Source of the DNA: Euwallacea fornicatus
Lineage: Eukaryota; Arthropoda; Insecta; Coleoptera; Curculionidae
DNA: 64,000 nucleotides
Assembly: GCF_040115645.1 (NCBI RefSeq)
Contig: NC_089547.1
Span: forward strand, 1,736,001-1,800,000
Reading direction: 5' to 3'
A program made the translations under genes and the position numbers. Shown here piece after piece: positions 47,505 to 60,036 of the stretch. Position 1 is the stretch's first letter. Every line of letters begins with the position of its first letter. The notes beneath the pieces were generated by a model. The model was given only the letters and a program-made list of their open reading frames with translations, did not search any database and was not told the origin of the DNA.

Positions 47505-49040
47505 ACAATCGTGAAAGTTCAAAATATTACTGAATTTGTTGTTAATTATTTACTGATTTAAGGCTTCATAGGTTAAAACTTCCTTCCAAAATGAATTGTG
47601 TAAACCAATGAAGTTTTAGAAGTAAAACAGATAAAGATTTTGGAAGGTCATGAAAAAATTATTGAATTGTAGTCTCTTTAGGCATTGGGATTAGGGATTA
47701 AAAGGTAAAAAATAGCACTCCAACCCTGTGACACTCAAAACGTATGTATCTATTTCTTCTTCACAACACTTTCCATAACAACAATTATCTTTCTCACTCC
47801 CTTCCGCACAACATAGGCATTTTCAAACTTAACATCGTAGACTGAGTAAGTTATATTCCGTCCTTGTTCCTGTCCTTCCAAATCAACACAAATAGGTATA
47901 AAAGAAAAACGCATTTTCACTAAAACTGCCTTTATTAAAAATCTGGATGTCCGTATAACTGTCTTTTACGAGGCACTGGTGTTAAACAAAGAGAAAACAA
48001 ACAACGAAGTGCCCCATGAGCCCCCACTACAAGTGCAGTTACGGTATTGACAATCAAAGTCGCTTTTGGAAGTAAAACGGAGCCTCCTATTGGTCGATAG
48101 GAAATAGTTTTTGCGACATACGCCATGTTTGAAGACTATATTTGACTGATCGGCGTCATTTTGAGTTATTAATTTGGAATTTATATCGAAATACTTCAGT
48201 AAATATTGAACAGTGTGTGCTATATAGTAAGTGCCATAATCTACAACTATATGGACGTGATGCTGTGGAGAACTGCAAATGCGCCTGATCTTCCCGTCAG
48301 CTCCATTAGAGACTTTAAAGTAAGATTCCATAGTATGCATTTTCAAAACGAAATTGTCTAAAGGGGTTCAGTTAATTTACGAAGAGCACTATTTTCTCTT
48401 CAGATTCCTTGCAAATATATCATGTCATATTATGGCATTATATATTTTGCCTCTTGATATGATCTTGCTTTAGATTTTGTATAGGGTCTGGCTTATACGG
48501 TCTGACCTAGGCTGAGTTACAGAACGCCCCTACCTAGCTCCACTCATACTAATTAACCGCAACTGAACATTATCATTTCTAATCAAGAAGAACAAAGCAA
48601 AATAAATTATAATAAAACCTCGAGCCCCTTTTGTTCTTGTTTATCTGGCTGACAAAACTAACATGACGGGACCACTCCCCAGTCACGTAATAATTCTCGA
48701 GCTCCTCGCCCAACCGAAAAAAAGGACATCGTTTCGAAAAAAAATAGAATGGCCATAACTCTGGACGATTATACGGTTCCAAATTACAGCCTGTCAAACG
48801 GCCACTTAAATGCGCTGCCATTTAAGGTAACACCCGAAATTGGATATGTCGTAATGCGTGGGTTAGGTCTTTCGTTTCGATTATCTTTGCCTGTGTAGAG
48901 TAATAAAACTAAAGGACAAATAACAATTATTCTTCTATAAGTTTCTAAAACACACAAGAGTTCCAATTTCTGGGCATAATTTGGCCCTTAGAGCCAGATA
49001 AAAATAACGAGCTCCAAAGGGAACGATTTCGAATTTTCCG

Positions 49041-49063
49041 TTATTATTATTATTATTATTATC
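49041..49063. repeat. ATT trinucleotide microsatellite
   Basis: Seven to eight uninterrupted TTA/ATT units, in a stretch with no recognised gene. Confidence 0.9.
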
Positions 49064-52000
49064 ATCTTCATGTGGTGGCTTTCCAGTCTCTCTAGTATCG
49101 ACGTTATTTTCCAAATACAGAAGTTGTCCTAACGAACTTAAACTTTATAGGGGAATGATTTCGGTCCTGGAAACCGAACGGAAGTTTTCAATTTATTATT
49201 AGTCTGCCGCTGATGGAAAGAGGCTTTGAGCAAAATGAGGCATTTTCTCCCACTTGAGTATACCTCACTTCCTTCACTGTTGAAACTGGACACAAAACGA
49301 GGCAAGCACTCTAAATTCATACGGATAATTAATTTTGACCCGGCACAAATTTCCATAAGAAAAACATCTTTTCTTGAAACAAAGATGAGGACCTCTGATT
49401 AGTATGCAACACGGGATACATGCATAATAAAGCTCTCTGTGTATACGAAATTTTTATGGCCTACTAATTATTACGATCACAACAGAGACGGACTCGAACA
49501 TTGGTACCATCACAGTTTCGTAAAATGAGATTCTCAAGTCTATTAAAAACCACCGAAAGTTTATAATATTGGGTTGTGTCCAAGGAATTCATAAGGGAAT
49601 TTCTTTCGAGAATTTTAACAACTTCGTGATTCGAAAAACTTTCTAACTAGGAAACTTGCCTCTAGTGGTTTTGGAATGTCCAACTGAATTTTTGGGAAGT
49701 CACTTTAACTAAGTCTAAACTATGAATCATATTCCAATTTGCATCATCAAAACTACATCAGTGGAAAAGCCACTTTTAAATGCTAATCTGTTGAATACTC
49801 CAAATCTATGGGTGTTTCTTAGAGGTTCGTAGACTGAAAGTTTCTCATTAGAAACTTGCGAGAAATTATGAAAATTAGCTTTAACCAGGTTTACTCCACT
49901 TAAAACTCCATCGAAAGCTCTATTGAACTAAAGGAAAAATTTTATATTCAGATTTCTTAAATATTTTAGAAATTTGAAATAACCGAAAAAAGGACACTTT
50001 CAAACAATGTGTCCACACGCTAAAAATTGCAGTTCTGGAGAAATTTGTAGCCTAAACAGGAATTTCCAGGTTGAAAGTTTCTTATCAGGAAAATATTGGT
50101 GCATAATTGACGTGTGGGTTGCGAAGTCCGGTACTGCGTCTTCGTTGATTTGCATTCAGAATAAGACTGAAGACAATGCACCAAAAAGATTAACAGTTCT
50201 TATATGGGCTGGCTTGCTGTCGGACTTGAACATCGTAAAAATTAATTAAGCGCAAACGAAACATGTTAGTTAATATGGACTTTTTGATTAAAATGATTGC
50301 GGAATTGCGAATTAATGGTATAGCTTAAATTTTCAAATACTTTTCACGCGATCAATACATATGTATATACCCATCGATGATTCAAATAAATGGAATATGT
50401 TTCAATCGATGTTTTCAGCAACGTTTCAATAATCGTCAAAGATCAACGAGGTTTATCATCTTAAACAAGGTATCATGTTTTATTTTGAGCGGAAAGTTCG
50501 AACATTTCTGAAACAATATATTACACTTTACAAATACCGATTTATGTTTTTAAGTGCAGTATAATGGAATGGCATATTTAGAAAACGTATTGTCAATGAA
50601 GTTTATTAACACACAATAAAATGAGTCATCTTAAAGGACATTGGATTTTGATTTCCAGAATACAATTTGTTCTCACACCACCTTCACAACTGTTGCAGCT
50701 ACTCTTGATCTTATATCGAGCTTTAGTCGTCTCGGAGATATTGTAGATTTTTTTGTCGAGCCAGCTTAAAATTAATTTTCTCTGGCACTGTACAGAGGCA
50801 AGAAATTCTATTTTTTTAAATGAGATTAAATATCATAATTTCCCTCCGAAGAACCAAGAATATCCTGAACAAACTTCATGTATTTAAAAAAAATTTCAGC
50901 GACACGTTTTCGAACTTGCGTATCTCAATTCTACCATATTTTCAAGACAATGAAGTAATAGCTCAGTTTCAGCTGTCTTGTTGGTTACCATTGCTGATTT
51001 GACTACATATTTCTCCCATGGTGTATAAGTAGCTTGCTCAGCTGCATTAACCTAAGTTTAATGGCCACTCAAATGCGTTATGTAAACGAGGCTTTAAAAA
51101 GGGTTGCATGGCTGCTAACAAAGACTCTCCTTTGATTATTCGAACAAAGGATGTTTAAAACGAGGTCCCGTGTTTTTAGAGATAAGTCCGCTTGTGATTC
51201 GGGCCCAAGGTACACAAACATTGCGAGGAAATGCAAAAACAAACTTCACTGAGAGGCGGTTTCAGGGGGGAAATGCAGCAGGAGGTAATGGATTCTTTGC
51301 TTTTTTCTTTTTTTTTATAGATAAGGATTTTTTATTATTAATGAAAGAGAGCCGTTTTCGAGGAAACATTTTTAATTTATTTTGCTGAAAAGCAAAGTTT
51401 TTGTCGGGGTTCATTAGCGAATTTCTCAAGTTTTAATGGTATCAGTCAACGTCCTAAATTTTAGGATGAAATTTGAGAAGGACAAGTTTAAGCATGGAAA
51501 GAGAGAAGGGTGCGTCATTAAGAAACTGGGGCAATTACGTGCCTTAAAAGGATACCTATACAGAAATACAAAAGAAAATGTGATTTATTGAAATTTCGGC
51601 ACACCACTGATCTCGATTTGAATCAAACCGCCACTGGCTTAAAATAAGTAAACCAAAGCAAAGTATAATTTTAGTACGTTTCTATTTCGAGGCTGAAAGG
51701 AAAACAAATTTTTGGTCGATCATAAAAGTTAAAAAGATGTTAAATACGATGTTTGGACCTGAATTATTATGAGTTTGCTTTCGTGTAACGAACGAGATTG
51801 AGGTGGATTAGGGTTTGTTCTTTTTCACCCAAAAATCCTTTTTTCCACCACAAAAAAAAAGACATCATCAATCACTCATTGGGCGTGTTTAAAAAACCGG
51901 TTGCACGGAAGGTGGCTTATTAACCTTGTCACTGAACTTGATGAGAAGGGTATTTCTGGATGTTTCCTTGTCACTTACAGATTTGGTCGTTTTTCGATGT

Positions 52001-52354
52001 TATTTTTAACCGAAAACGTAATTTTGTCTTGATTTTTCAGCTGAAATGCATGAATGTGAGACTGAGCTAACCGAATGCAGTTTTTAGGGAAGCCATTCGC
52101 ATGCTAATCCTAATCTAGTTTCTCCTGACCTACAGAAAGATTTAAACTTGGTCTATCCGCTTAAGTTGTATCTGGGTAAACGATCAGGTTTACCGATAGC
52201 AGTGCAACGATACAAAGTTATCGTGCACCGACCTTTCCCTATAATCATGCCAATTACTTCCAATCTGATACCACTTTAACCACGCGCTGTTGCCAATCCC
52301 ATATGCACTGAATTCATCCATTATTGCCTCATAGAATCTAAGACCATAATTATT

Positions 52355-52694
52355 TATCGATATTTTCACAGCCTCAGAAGGTGCTCACTCGATAACACTT
52401 TCACATCGCACTTTAGCTTGTTGAAGCTGAGGAAATTTGGTGATGGCTAAACGTGGCAATGCCGTTGGGTGATATAGGCGCCAGATCGATAGAAAAATCC
52501 CTAATTAGGAATGCACAACCTATCGATATCCGAATGCGAAAAAGTGCAGTCACGAGCGAAAGAAAGCTGCAAGAAATAAATTTGCATGAGCTCGCCCTGA
52601 CATTTCGCTCGAACAACACGTTTTTGTTTACGGATTGCATAAAATTAAACACCGGCCCCATAAACATATCGTGCTCGCCTGCAATTATCGATCA
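52355..52694. promoter_or_regulatory. Cluster of TATCGATA-type (DRE-like) sites
   Basis: TATCGATA occurs exactly at 52355-52362 and 52521-52528, with near matches GATCGATAG at 52484-52492 and TTATCGATCA at 52685-52694. In Drosophila TATCGATA is the core bound by DREF and overlaps BEAF-32 sites at housekeeping promoters and domain borders. Four such sites in 340 bp of GC-richer DNA is more than expected by chance, but no recognised gene starts here. An unrecognised frame begins inside the cluster (52459). Confidence 0.35.
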
Positions 52695-52836
52695 GTATTC
52701 GGAAAAAACCCTCGATGAAGGAGGAAAAATCTTAATAAGACTCAAGTATTATGCATTAGACAGGCACGAACTGTATGCATTTCTGCATTATGTTTTTCGA
52801 ATTAAATGTTATAACGTGCATTTCATATTTGAATAA
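52459..52836 (+). CDS. Unrecognised open frame, 125 codons
   Basis: From ATG 52459 the frame begins MPLGDIGARSIEKSLIRNAQ and ends KCYNVHFIFE at TAA. It shows no domain, signal peptide or membrane segment that I recognise. The opposite strand is also open over part of it (52413-52667), which weakens the case. Support comes only from its length in AT-rich DNA, slightly higher GC, and its position inside a cluster of TATCGATA-type sites. It is more likely chance than gene. Confidence 0.15.
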   Translation: MPLGDIGARSIEKSLIRNAQPIDIRMRKSAVTSERKLQEINLHELALTFRSNNTFLFTDCIKLNTGPINISCSPAIIDQYSEKTLDEGGKILIRLKYYALDRHELYAFLHYVFRIKCYNVHFIFE

Positions 52837-54321
52837 ACATTATCTGCAGGTCATCGAGCTATGGATGGAAAAATTTCACCGAAATTCAAAACCGATCAAA
52901 TCTTCCAAGTTCCTATACATGTTTGGTTCTTCCAAGGACGCTGGACGAACGAATGCCGAATAATCGTCCAACCCCGATCAACGAATTTGAATTCGTTCAG
53001 TGACTCTGATCAAGCGAAAGAGAATCGGATGAGAATTTTATGTTCGATTCGTCCTCGTTGCAGTTTGCACCGAGTTTGGTAAAGATGCGTATTCACAGAA
53101 CGAACGAACGCTGACCCAACATCGAACTTCGAGTACCGAAGGTCGTTCGTTCGGTCCCAATTTGATGTTCTTTGTGAATTGAAGATCAGAACCAAGACAA
53201 CGTAGATCATGATTTGGTCCCAGTTCCAATGATACTTTAGTATTTTTCAAAGAACCACACTGGCGGCTTTATTTTCGTTGGGAATATTTACTAGGACATT
53301 ACGGAAAATATCTGATTTGATTTTTGTGCAGTCTACTACGGGAATAGGTATTAGAGACACTGTTTAATCTAGGGTGTAAACTAAATTTGTTGGCTTTGCA
53401 ATGGCATAGCATTTTAACATTAAACTAATCAAACCTAATGCACCCTTTTAATGGTAATATTGAAAGAAAGGCTCTAACCACATGTTAAAGTAACTATTGT
53501 TTTGTGTTTTACCCTGAACCGATCAATATAATTCGAAACGTTCAGTATATTAAGAGTTTCAAACCAGATTCGATTACAGAGTTAAAATTATATGCAAAAT
53601 ATTAAAGTGGTACTGTTTCTCCACGTACACACTCATGTGTAGCCTTGCTCACGAAAATAGGCGATTTCTCTCCGTGTAATAAGGGAATGGGCGTGGCCTA
53701 ATACAGGTATTCGACGATACGAAAACTGAATAGTCCACAATCAATGCAATTTTGACACGCTTTCGCATATGTGTATATTTAAGAAATCTCTGACAACAAT
53801 CGTTGTCCATTCGCATGCGGTGTTCGTTGATGGATAGCGAATTCGGGCACTCGCATCAATCAGGCAATTTCGCTGGCGAGAATCATTCTGCCTTTCTACG
53901 TGCTGCGGCACTAAGTGCACACTGGTGACGATATCTGAATTCGTCATGTGTCAACTGCAACCAGGAACATTTGCAAAGCATTCATTTTAAATTAAAAAAA
54001 CGTCATTTTTTAATTTAACTTTGATAAATTTATATTGTAAATAAATTTGATAAATAAAAAAAATTAATCAAACAATCTAAAATTGATTCTGATATTAAAT
54101 GTTTGACATCCACAAAAACTTGCGGTTTTGATAATAGAACACGACCAGTGAAGTCGCAGGTTCTTCATTAGTTCCATTAATAATTTAAGTCTATGTATAA
54201 TGCTACTCTATGATTGATTGTCTGAGTTGGAGATGGTAATCTCCGATGCCTACTGATAACTGAAGAAAAGCAGCAGTTTAAGCATTTGTTTTTTAATTAA
54301 AAATGAGGTAAGTCGATCACT
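52837..54321. other. Intergenic, one small inverted repeat
   Basis: GAACGAACGAACG at 53098-53110 and TCGTTCGTTCG at 53143-53153 form an inverted pair with stems of about 10 bp. No gene is recognised; several minus-strand frames here derive from the same repeat-like GAACGAACG sequence. Confidence 0.4.
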
Positions 54322-54327
54322 TTTATT
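54322..54327 (-). terminator. Candidate polyadenylation signal of the MADF-BESS pseudogene
   Basis: TTTATT on the plus strand is AATAAA on the minus strand, about 115 bp beyond the stop codon of the MADF-BESS remnant. It is a plausible signal but hexamers are common in this DNA. Confidence 0.3.
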
Positions 54328-54442
54328 TATATTATTCAAACGTATTATTTTCTTAGAGCTAGATGTCTACTTCGAACTTTACTGGTTCACAATGAGGGTC
54401 ACTTCGCAATGACCTGCGAACAATAAAAGGACCAAAACAATT

Positions 54443-55749
54443 TCACCACTCACTACAATTACTTGTTTGAAATATTTTATCTAAGAACTCCAAAGTTTCC
54501 CGTTCAAATCTCCTCTTCTGATGAGCAGTCATTGAGCTCATATCAGGCAATAGACAGAGTAAGAATTTCTCATCAGCACTTTCACTAGTCTTATCATAAC
54601 GCGCTCTTTTCGCCTCAAAGCATTGCTTTATCAGGAATTTCTCTGCATGTATACCTGTATTTTCTCTTTTCCCAGCGATGGAATGATCATTCATTTTTTG
54701 AATTGGTTGACCAGTTTTTGGTACATCAGCGCACTCAATTTCATTTAGTTGCGGTGCGGCTTTAGTAACTTCCATTTCCTGATCAACTTTCTGGTTTTCT
54801 TGCCCTTCGTTCCCTGCAGAGTATTAGCAGCTATCGTTATTGATCTGGCTTAGTTCATAGTCTCCGTTTAAATTATTCTTCTACTCTCGGCTAATCTTAA
54901 GGAATGGAATTAGAAACTGTAGAGTCTCTTTTAAGTGGTATTTTTTCTCGATGACCGCGGCCGAGCCACTCGGTTTTTTTTTCTGAAGATGTCATGAGAA
55001 AACAGTCCTTATATTTTTCCGGCGCTGTTTACGCGTTTGCACTGAAACAATAGTTAATTTATTTAGTGACTTATTACAATTACAAGTAAGATAGTTGTAG
55101 TTACCATAACCGAAACCATTAGTTTTTTAGTATTTTGCAACCTTTAGGTAAAAACCATCTAATAAGACCTCGTACCTACAGATTACCAAGAGAGCGAAAA
55201 AATGCGGAACCAATTTCAATTCCATAGTAAAAGCAGCATGTGTTTTGCACACACATTTCATTCGAGCAAAGCAATAAGGTGGATGCATTCAGCCCAGGGA
55301 ATTAAATAGATGCAAAACAAGATCAAGTAGCTGTTCCAATTAATGATACGGCACAGCCCCGAATTAGTCGGAATTATCTTGAGGCACCCAACATCACAGC
55401 GAAATATTGTGATTATTCCATCACAGCTGGGGCTATACCGTAATACCTTATACCGCTTCAATAATGAAATCACATTGTATAACCAATTTGTTTAAGCAGA
55501 AAGTAGATTTGCGTGAAATAGATCTACCTCTTGGTTTCAATGAAAATATCCTGGATTTCGTTGAACGTATTAGGCTAGAGGTTTATGATAGAAAAACTTA
55601 CCAAGTTCGCACAAGATCTGTGCAATTTCTCCCCGTGCCTTTTCTCTGATGTCGGTACGGGTGTAAGATGCCTTTGTAGCATCATATAAGCATGTATGCG
55701 CTTCAATAAGGGCCACAAAATTAAAATATTTTGCTGTCTCGTTTGCCAT
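54443..55749 (-). pseudogene. MADF-BESS transcription-factor-like gene, disabled
   Basis: Minus strand, two exons (55749-55602 and 55041-54443) separated by a 560-bp intron with GTAAGT donor and TTGTTTCAG acceptor, joining in phase. Exon 1 begins MANETAKYFNFVALIEAHTC LYDATK, the first half of a MADF domain (Myb-like DNA binding). Exon 2 supplies KNIRTVFS, a TGA, HLQKKKPSGSAAV and LQFLIPFLK, the second MADF half. Two more in-frame stops (TAG after ISRE, TAA after NNDSC) precede an intact C-terminal stretch with the BESS motif DEKFLLCLLPDMSSMTAHQK. The conserved Cys and Trp of the second MADF half both read Arg (CGT, CGG), and the TGA sits where Arg (CGA) is expected. Such proteins act in nuclei as transcription regulators or, in PIF/Harbinger transposons, as accessory DNA-binding factors; no Harbinger transposase was found nearby. 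Retained introns mean it is not a processed copy. Confidence 0.85.
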
Positions 55750-55767
55750 ACGACCGTTCTTGGTAAG

Positions 55768-55876
55768 TGTCGAAAGCAACTGCAACTGACGACCCCGGCA
55801 GCAAGTTGCCTTCTGGTTGCGAATCGCGTAAAACGCGTATTTAGCACCGTGCAGTCGCAATGCAGTTGCGTTGGTG
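55768..55876. repeat. Imperfect inverted repeat upstream of the MADF-BESS start
   Basis: AAAGCAACTGCAACTGACGA (about 55776 on) is answered on the opposite strand by CAACGCAACTGCATTGCGAC (from about 55875 back). Between them lies a further palindromic core around CGCGTAAAACGCG (55826-55838). The unit is about 110 bp, GC-rich, and ends about 20 bp upstream of the MADF-BESS ATG. It may be a tiny MITE or part of the 5' leader of that gene. Confidence 0.5.
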
Positions 55877-58623
55877 GTTGGCATTAGAGATTTAAAATTA
55901 TCGATAATTAGGTAGCGTTTTGCCAACTGAATTTTCGCCCAAAAAATTTTCCATTACACCGATTTAAATGTCTAAGTTACCCTTATCCCTTACGAAACTG
56001 TGCGCCATAAAATTTTAATTAAAGACGTCAAAATGAGTCCCCCTTGTAGCGCAGTAATATCTTAAAATATCATTTTAAATAGTCAAACAGTCCTCGAGAT
56101 ATCCCCTTCTAATGCTTTAAGAAATTCACCCAAATGAGATAGACCTCTATTTACTTTGCGGTTTTAAAGTGGGAAATTAACAATAAAAAGTGGCTTCATT
56201 CCATCACTAGAAACTACAAGTTTATAACAAGATTGCGTGTTTGGTGTCAAAACCTTTTGATAAGGATGATAGTAGCAATTACTAGAATATTTATAACAAG
56301 TGTATATAAGATCTTCCGTCATCCGTCTTATAAACATATTATCTCTCAATTTATATAGTGGCGGTCGTAGGTAGAGCTTTAATCATGAAGTACTTTGAAA
56401 CAACCTGTTGTGTGACTGAAAGGCATAATGCTCATTCCACTATATTTGCTTATTCTCATGTTGTTAATGGGTGATAAAAAAAAGTGTATTGTCACGGGAA
56501 TATGTGGTTAAAACGGACAACGACACAATAAGTACTTGATCCAAGGGAAGGATCTGTTATCTTACAGGTATTTTAGCATTATTCCGTCTGATAAACTATT
56601 TAGTGGGCACCTTTAAAAACAATGTACCAAAATTCTTTGTTTCCCCAAACTGTTCGGTTCCCTGCATTGTTTACAAATATGAGAGTCGCATTTACAATTG
56701 TTTAAACTAGTCCGCAATGGAAAATTAATATTGCGGACCTGCAAAACTTCATTCCTGAAATCAGTATAATTTAGCAAATGCATTGAAAGCACCGATTGCA
56801 ATTGAGGATGAATTAGCACTTGAATTTTTTTCTTAGTCAGATTGTCTGAATAGTTCAACAAAGAATAAAACCTACGTCGTACATAAAAAATTGATTACCA
56901 CCTAATATAGCTAAATTAAAAAAAAAAAAAGCACTAAAAGACATAATGTTCTCTACGAATGAACCCAAATTTAACCATAAATTGACAAATCAATTTGCCA
57001 CGTTAAGGTAATAATGTGGCAAAATGCGTTAGTTTAAGGAGTGGACTTCCGTAATTTGATCCAGAGAATGCATTGGACGAATACATTACATTATTTAAGC
57101 CAATAAGTACAATTCGTCAGAGAAAACAAATACAATTACATCAATTTCATATAAAAGTTTAATCAAAATTGATAAGTTCTGGTTACGTGGTCACAAAGCA
57201 ATCAATGGCACTGATGCCATGCACTGCTAACGCTGTTTTAAAAATACTCAATATAAATAAAATAAATAATGGATATTTAAATAAGTAAATTACAGGTTAT
57301 TGTAATAAAGTAATAATTTTTTGAAGGCAATAATAAGCCACTTTTTGTTCAGTGTACTTATCATGGAAACGAATGTCAAATGAAACTTCACCGTTGATTT
57401 TATGATTCAAGACGAGTTCGCTTTGTGTATCGCATTTAACTCATACTTAATTTAAATAAGTTTATTGCAATTTTATCAAATAAACATACACCACGTTCGC
57501 TAAGCCTTATGACCCTCGCGTGTTAGATCCCTCAGTTCTGCGCGCTTCGGGACTTAAACTTGACGTTGGAGCCATAATGATGTACTTTACAACCTTGGTT
57601 GGGGTTATTATCCTTCTTTGTCGAAATCTCTCGTTATTGGCAAAAGTATCTATTTATTGGCATACTATAACATGCGGTGTGTGGGTATCTAAAATTCTAA
57701 ACACAAAAGTAAGAAATTAGAAACTATTTTGTCTTGTAACACACAAGTTCATGTGTCTACGTTATAGTCCTAAGCTTTTGCAGATTTTGCATTTATGATA
57801 TTCACGAAACGTGTAATTTTTTGCAGTATTTTATGCCGTTGAACCGGTTTGCCATTTAATAACAAAATTCAACACTTAAAAGTTATTAGTGCACAGAAAA
57901 GAAAGCACTGTTGTTCCAAATATGGCGGGATGAATCAGGTTTAGAAGTGAGGATGTGCTTAAAATTGGGCTGCCATCAACCTTGTCATCTTCGATTAAGT
58001 TTAGAACTCAATTATTATTCTTCCTTTTCTTTGTTTGTTCCCTTTCTTGCTTTTATTTTCCTTATTAAATCCAAAAATTATAATCTCTAATTATTATACA
58101 CATGTTTTCAATTTCTTTCGCCGGAAAATCGGTGACATCATCGGCGTTACAACCCACATGCCACATAGAGATTTTCTGATAATTTTGTTCGAACTGCTTA
58201 CGACAGTCGTTATTGCAAATTTGGCATAAAGCTTTAGAAGTATTAGAAAATTCTCGGCAACCTCTTGTTCGTTGCCATATAACCGGAATCCTTAAGTCCT
58301 AGTTTCTTCTAGAGTGTCCCAATAATAGCAAAATCCGAAGAAACTAATTCATCACGGACTGTGGTTGCTTCTGTTCCTCTTTTGTCAGGCATTTTGAAAA
58401 ATATTTGAAATTTGGGTTTCAGTCAAATCGGCCGCAAACCTTGAAACCGCTCTTAATTGACGATTCCGTTAAGTGCTTTCTTGCAGCTTTTAAAATAGGA
58501 GCAAAATGTCGTTTGGTCAGTTGAAGGTCTTTTCCATTCCCGCACCGCATGTTTCCACCTTATCTTGGAGGGTTTAAATTAAGCCATATTTTCCAACTGC
58601 AAAGTTCGGATTAAAATTGTATG
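55877..58623. other. Intergenic, no gene seen
   Basis: AT-rich DNA with short frames only. A small GC-richer patch at 57495-57600 has one frame (57520-57720) without family resemblance. Confidence 0.4.
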
Positions 58624-60036
58624 TACAGGGTGTCCGGTTTTTGACACTTTTGCAGGGTATCTCCGTTGTCGTTGCTATTCGAAGGTTGGAGTTTTCGCAA
58701 AACTGCGTCACTTTTTTGTGAAAAAACGGTGCCGCAAACAGTTTTATCATGACCCTCTTGGTTTTTGAAATACAGGGCGAAATTGAAAATTGTACATTTT
58801 CAGACACCTCTTGTAATTCGGTTATCTTATAAGTTATTAACTTGATAGAAATGGAATCTTACACATTTTTTTATGCAGAAAATAGTGACGTACTCAGTAT
58901 TTCCCGAGGTGTCCCCATTTTTGAGAAAATTACCTAAGTTAAAATTGAAATCTATCGGGAAATGGCCGATTTCTTTCGAAGTAGCTACAAAATAATGAGA
59001 GACTATTTTATCATTGCCCATACATATGTAAGATGCCACTTGAAAGCACCTCGCTGCACTGTAAATACTTTACTGCGTGTAACTGTAAATATTTTAGATA
59101 AAAAATAAAAAAATGTATTCTTGCATAGTTGCCCATTGAAATATAAATCTGCAGCTCTTTCAGGATTCCCGTCACTTTGTATAAAACATATCATCATGTC
59201 ATATTTTTCGTAATTGTCATATTTATAAGTCATTTTCGAAACAGATAAACAATTATTAACATTAGCTTTTCGACAATATTATTTTAAAGCAATTCTGAGA
59301 GGAAATGAACCACAATATGAAACTTCTGTTTTTTCGCATCGGAGAAGTCTTGGTCAACTACCTATAAGGTATATTATTGTATAATATTATTTCTCAGATA
59401 CGTATATTTTTAATTGTTTAATTAATAGACGCTAGAATAAGAAGAAATAACCTTTTCCTAATTACATTCTAAGTGGCTTGAAAAGTTTAGAAACAAACAA
59501 CCAGGTATGTTTAGAAGATATTACATCGATAATAATGCATTTTTAATAAATAATATAACTTCTTGCTGGCAATCTATAGCCTGTTTAAAAAAATGTAAAT
59601 TCTAGCCTTGGATTTGAAACAAAGTGTCGGCAATTATATATTTCTGGAAAGCTCTTAGTGAGTAGAATATAATTATCAATTAACATACAGGGCGTCCCAT
59701 TCAAGAAATCTCAATTTTGATAGTTTTCTCAAAAATTAGGACACCTGGGAAAAAACTGAGTGTACCAACATATTCTGCATTAAAGAAAATGTGTAAGATT
59801 CCGTTTCTTACCTATTCGATAAATTATAAGATAACTGAATTACAGGAGGTGTCTAAAAATACACAATTTTAATTTTCTCCTATATTTCAAAAACCAAAAG
59901 GACCATGACAAATCTGTTTGCGGGATCGTTTTTTTTTCCCCACAAAAAAGTGACACACGTTTGCGAAAATCCCAATTCTCGAACTGCAACAATAACGGAG
60001 ATACCCCGTGAAGTGTCGAAATCTGGACGTCCTGTA
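58624..60036. mobile_element. 1.41-kb foldback element with a DUF4817-type fragment
   Basis: Left arm (58624 to about 58950) and right arm (about 59708-60036) are inverted, diverged copies of roughly 330 bp. Ends read TACAGGGTGTCC and, from the right on the minus strand, TACAGGACGTCC. Shared blocks include TATCTCCGTT, TTTTTTGTG, GGTTTTTGAAATA, CTTATAA and TAAGATTCC. The terminal-type motif TACAGGGCG recurs 147 bp inside the left arm (58771). The roughly 750-bp centre encodes an N-terminal DNA-binding fragment on the minus strand (59132-59233) and nothing else recognisable. Confidence 0.85.
59132..59233 (-). pseudogene. DUF4817-like N-terminal transposase fragment
   Basis: From ATG 59233 the minus strand reads MTYKYDNYEKYDMMICFIQS DGNPERAADLYFNG. 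This fits the DUF4817 helix-turn-helix pattern (Y-x-N-x-E-x-x-D-M, then G-N, A-A-x-L-Y). Similarity fades after residue 34, and the arm sequence follows. It is diverged from the fragment at 27006-27149 but occupies the same relative place, N-terminal domain only, inside a foldback element. Confidence 0.6.

Larger units (their letters stand above)
44740..52354. other. Long gene-poor stretch
   Basis: No family could be recognised in 7.6 kb. Small items are listed separately: a possible exon at 45366-45584, a GC-rich hairpin at 47482-47504 and an ATT microsatellite at 49041-49063. The 126-codon minus-strand frame at 47966-48346 resembles nothing, and overlapping frames suggest chance. The stretch may be intergenic or part of a large intron. 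Confidence 0.4.

Noticed and set aside
47966..48346. 126-codon minus-strand frame with a second overlapping frame at 47935-48126
   Set aside because: No domain, biased to Ser/Cys at its end, and no splice or promoter context; a VVD-T-Y segment is too little to call a transposase.
55464..55649. Plus-strand frame overlapping the MADF exon
   Set aside because: Antisense to the first MADF exon and its intron; the minus-strand reading has clear domain identity and splice sites.
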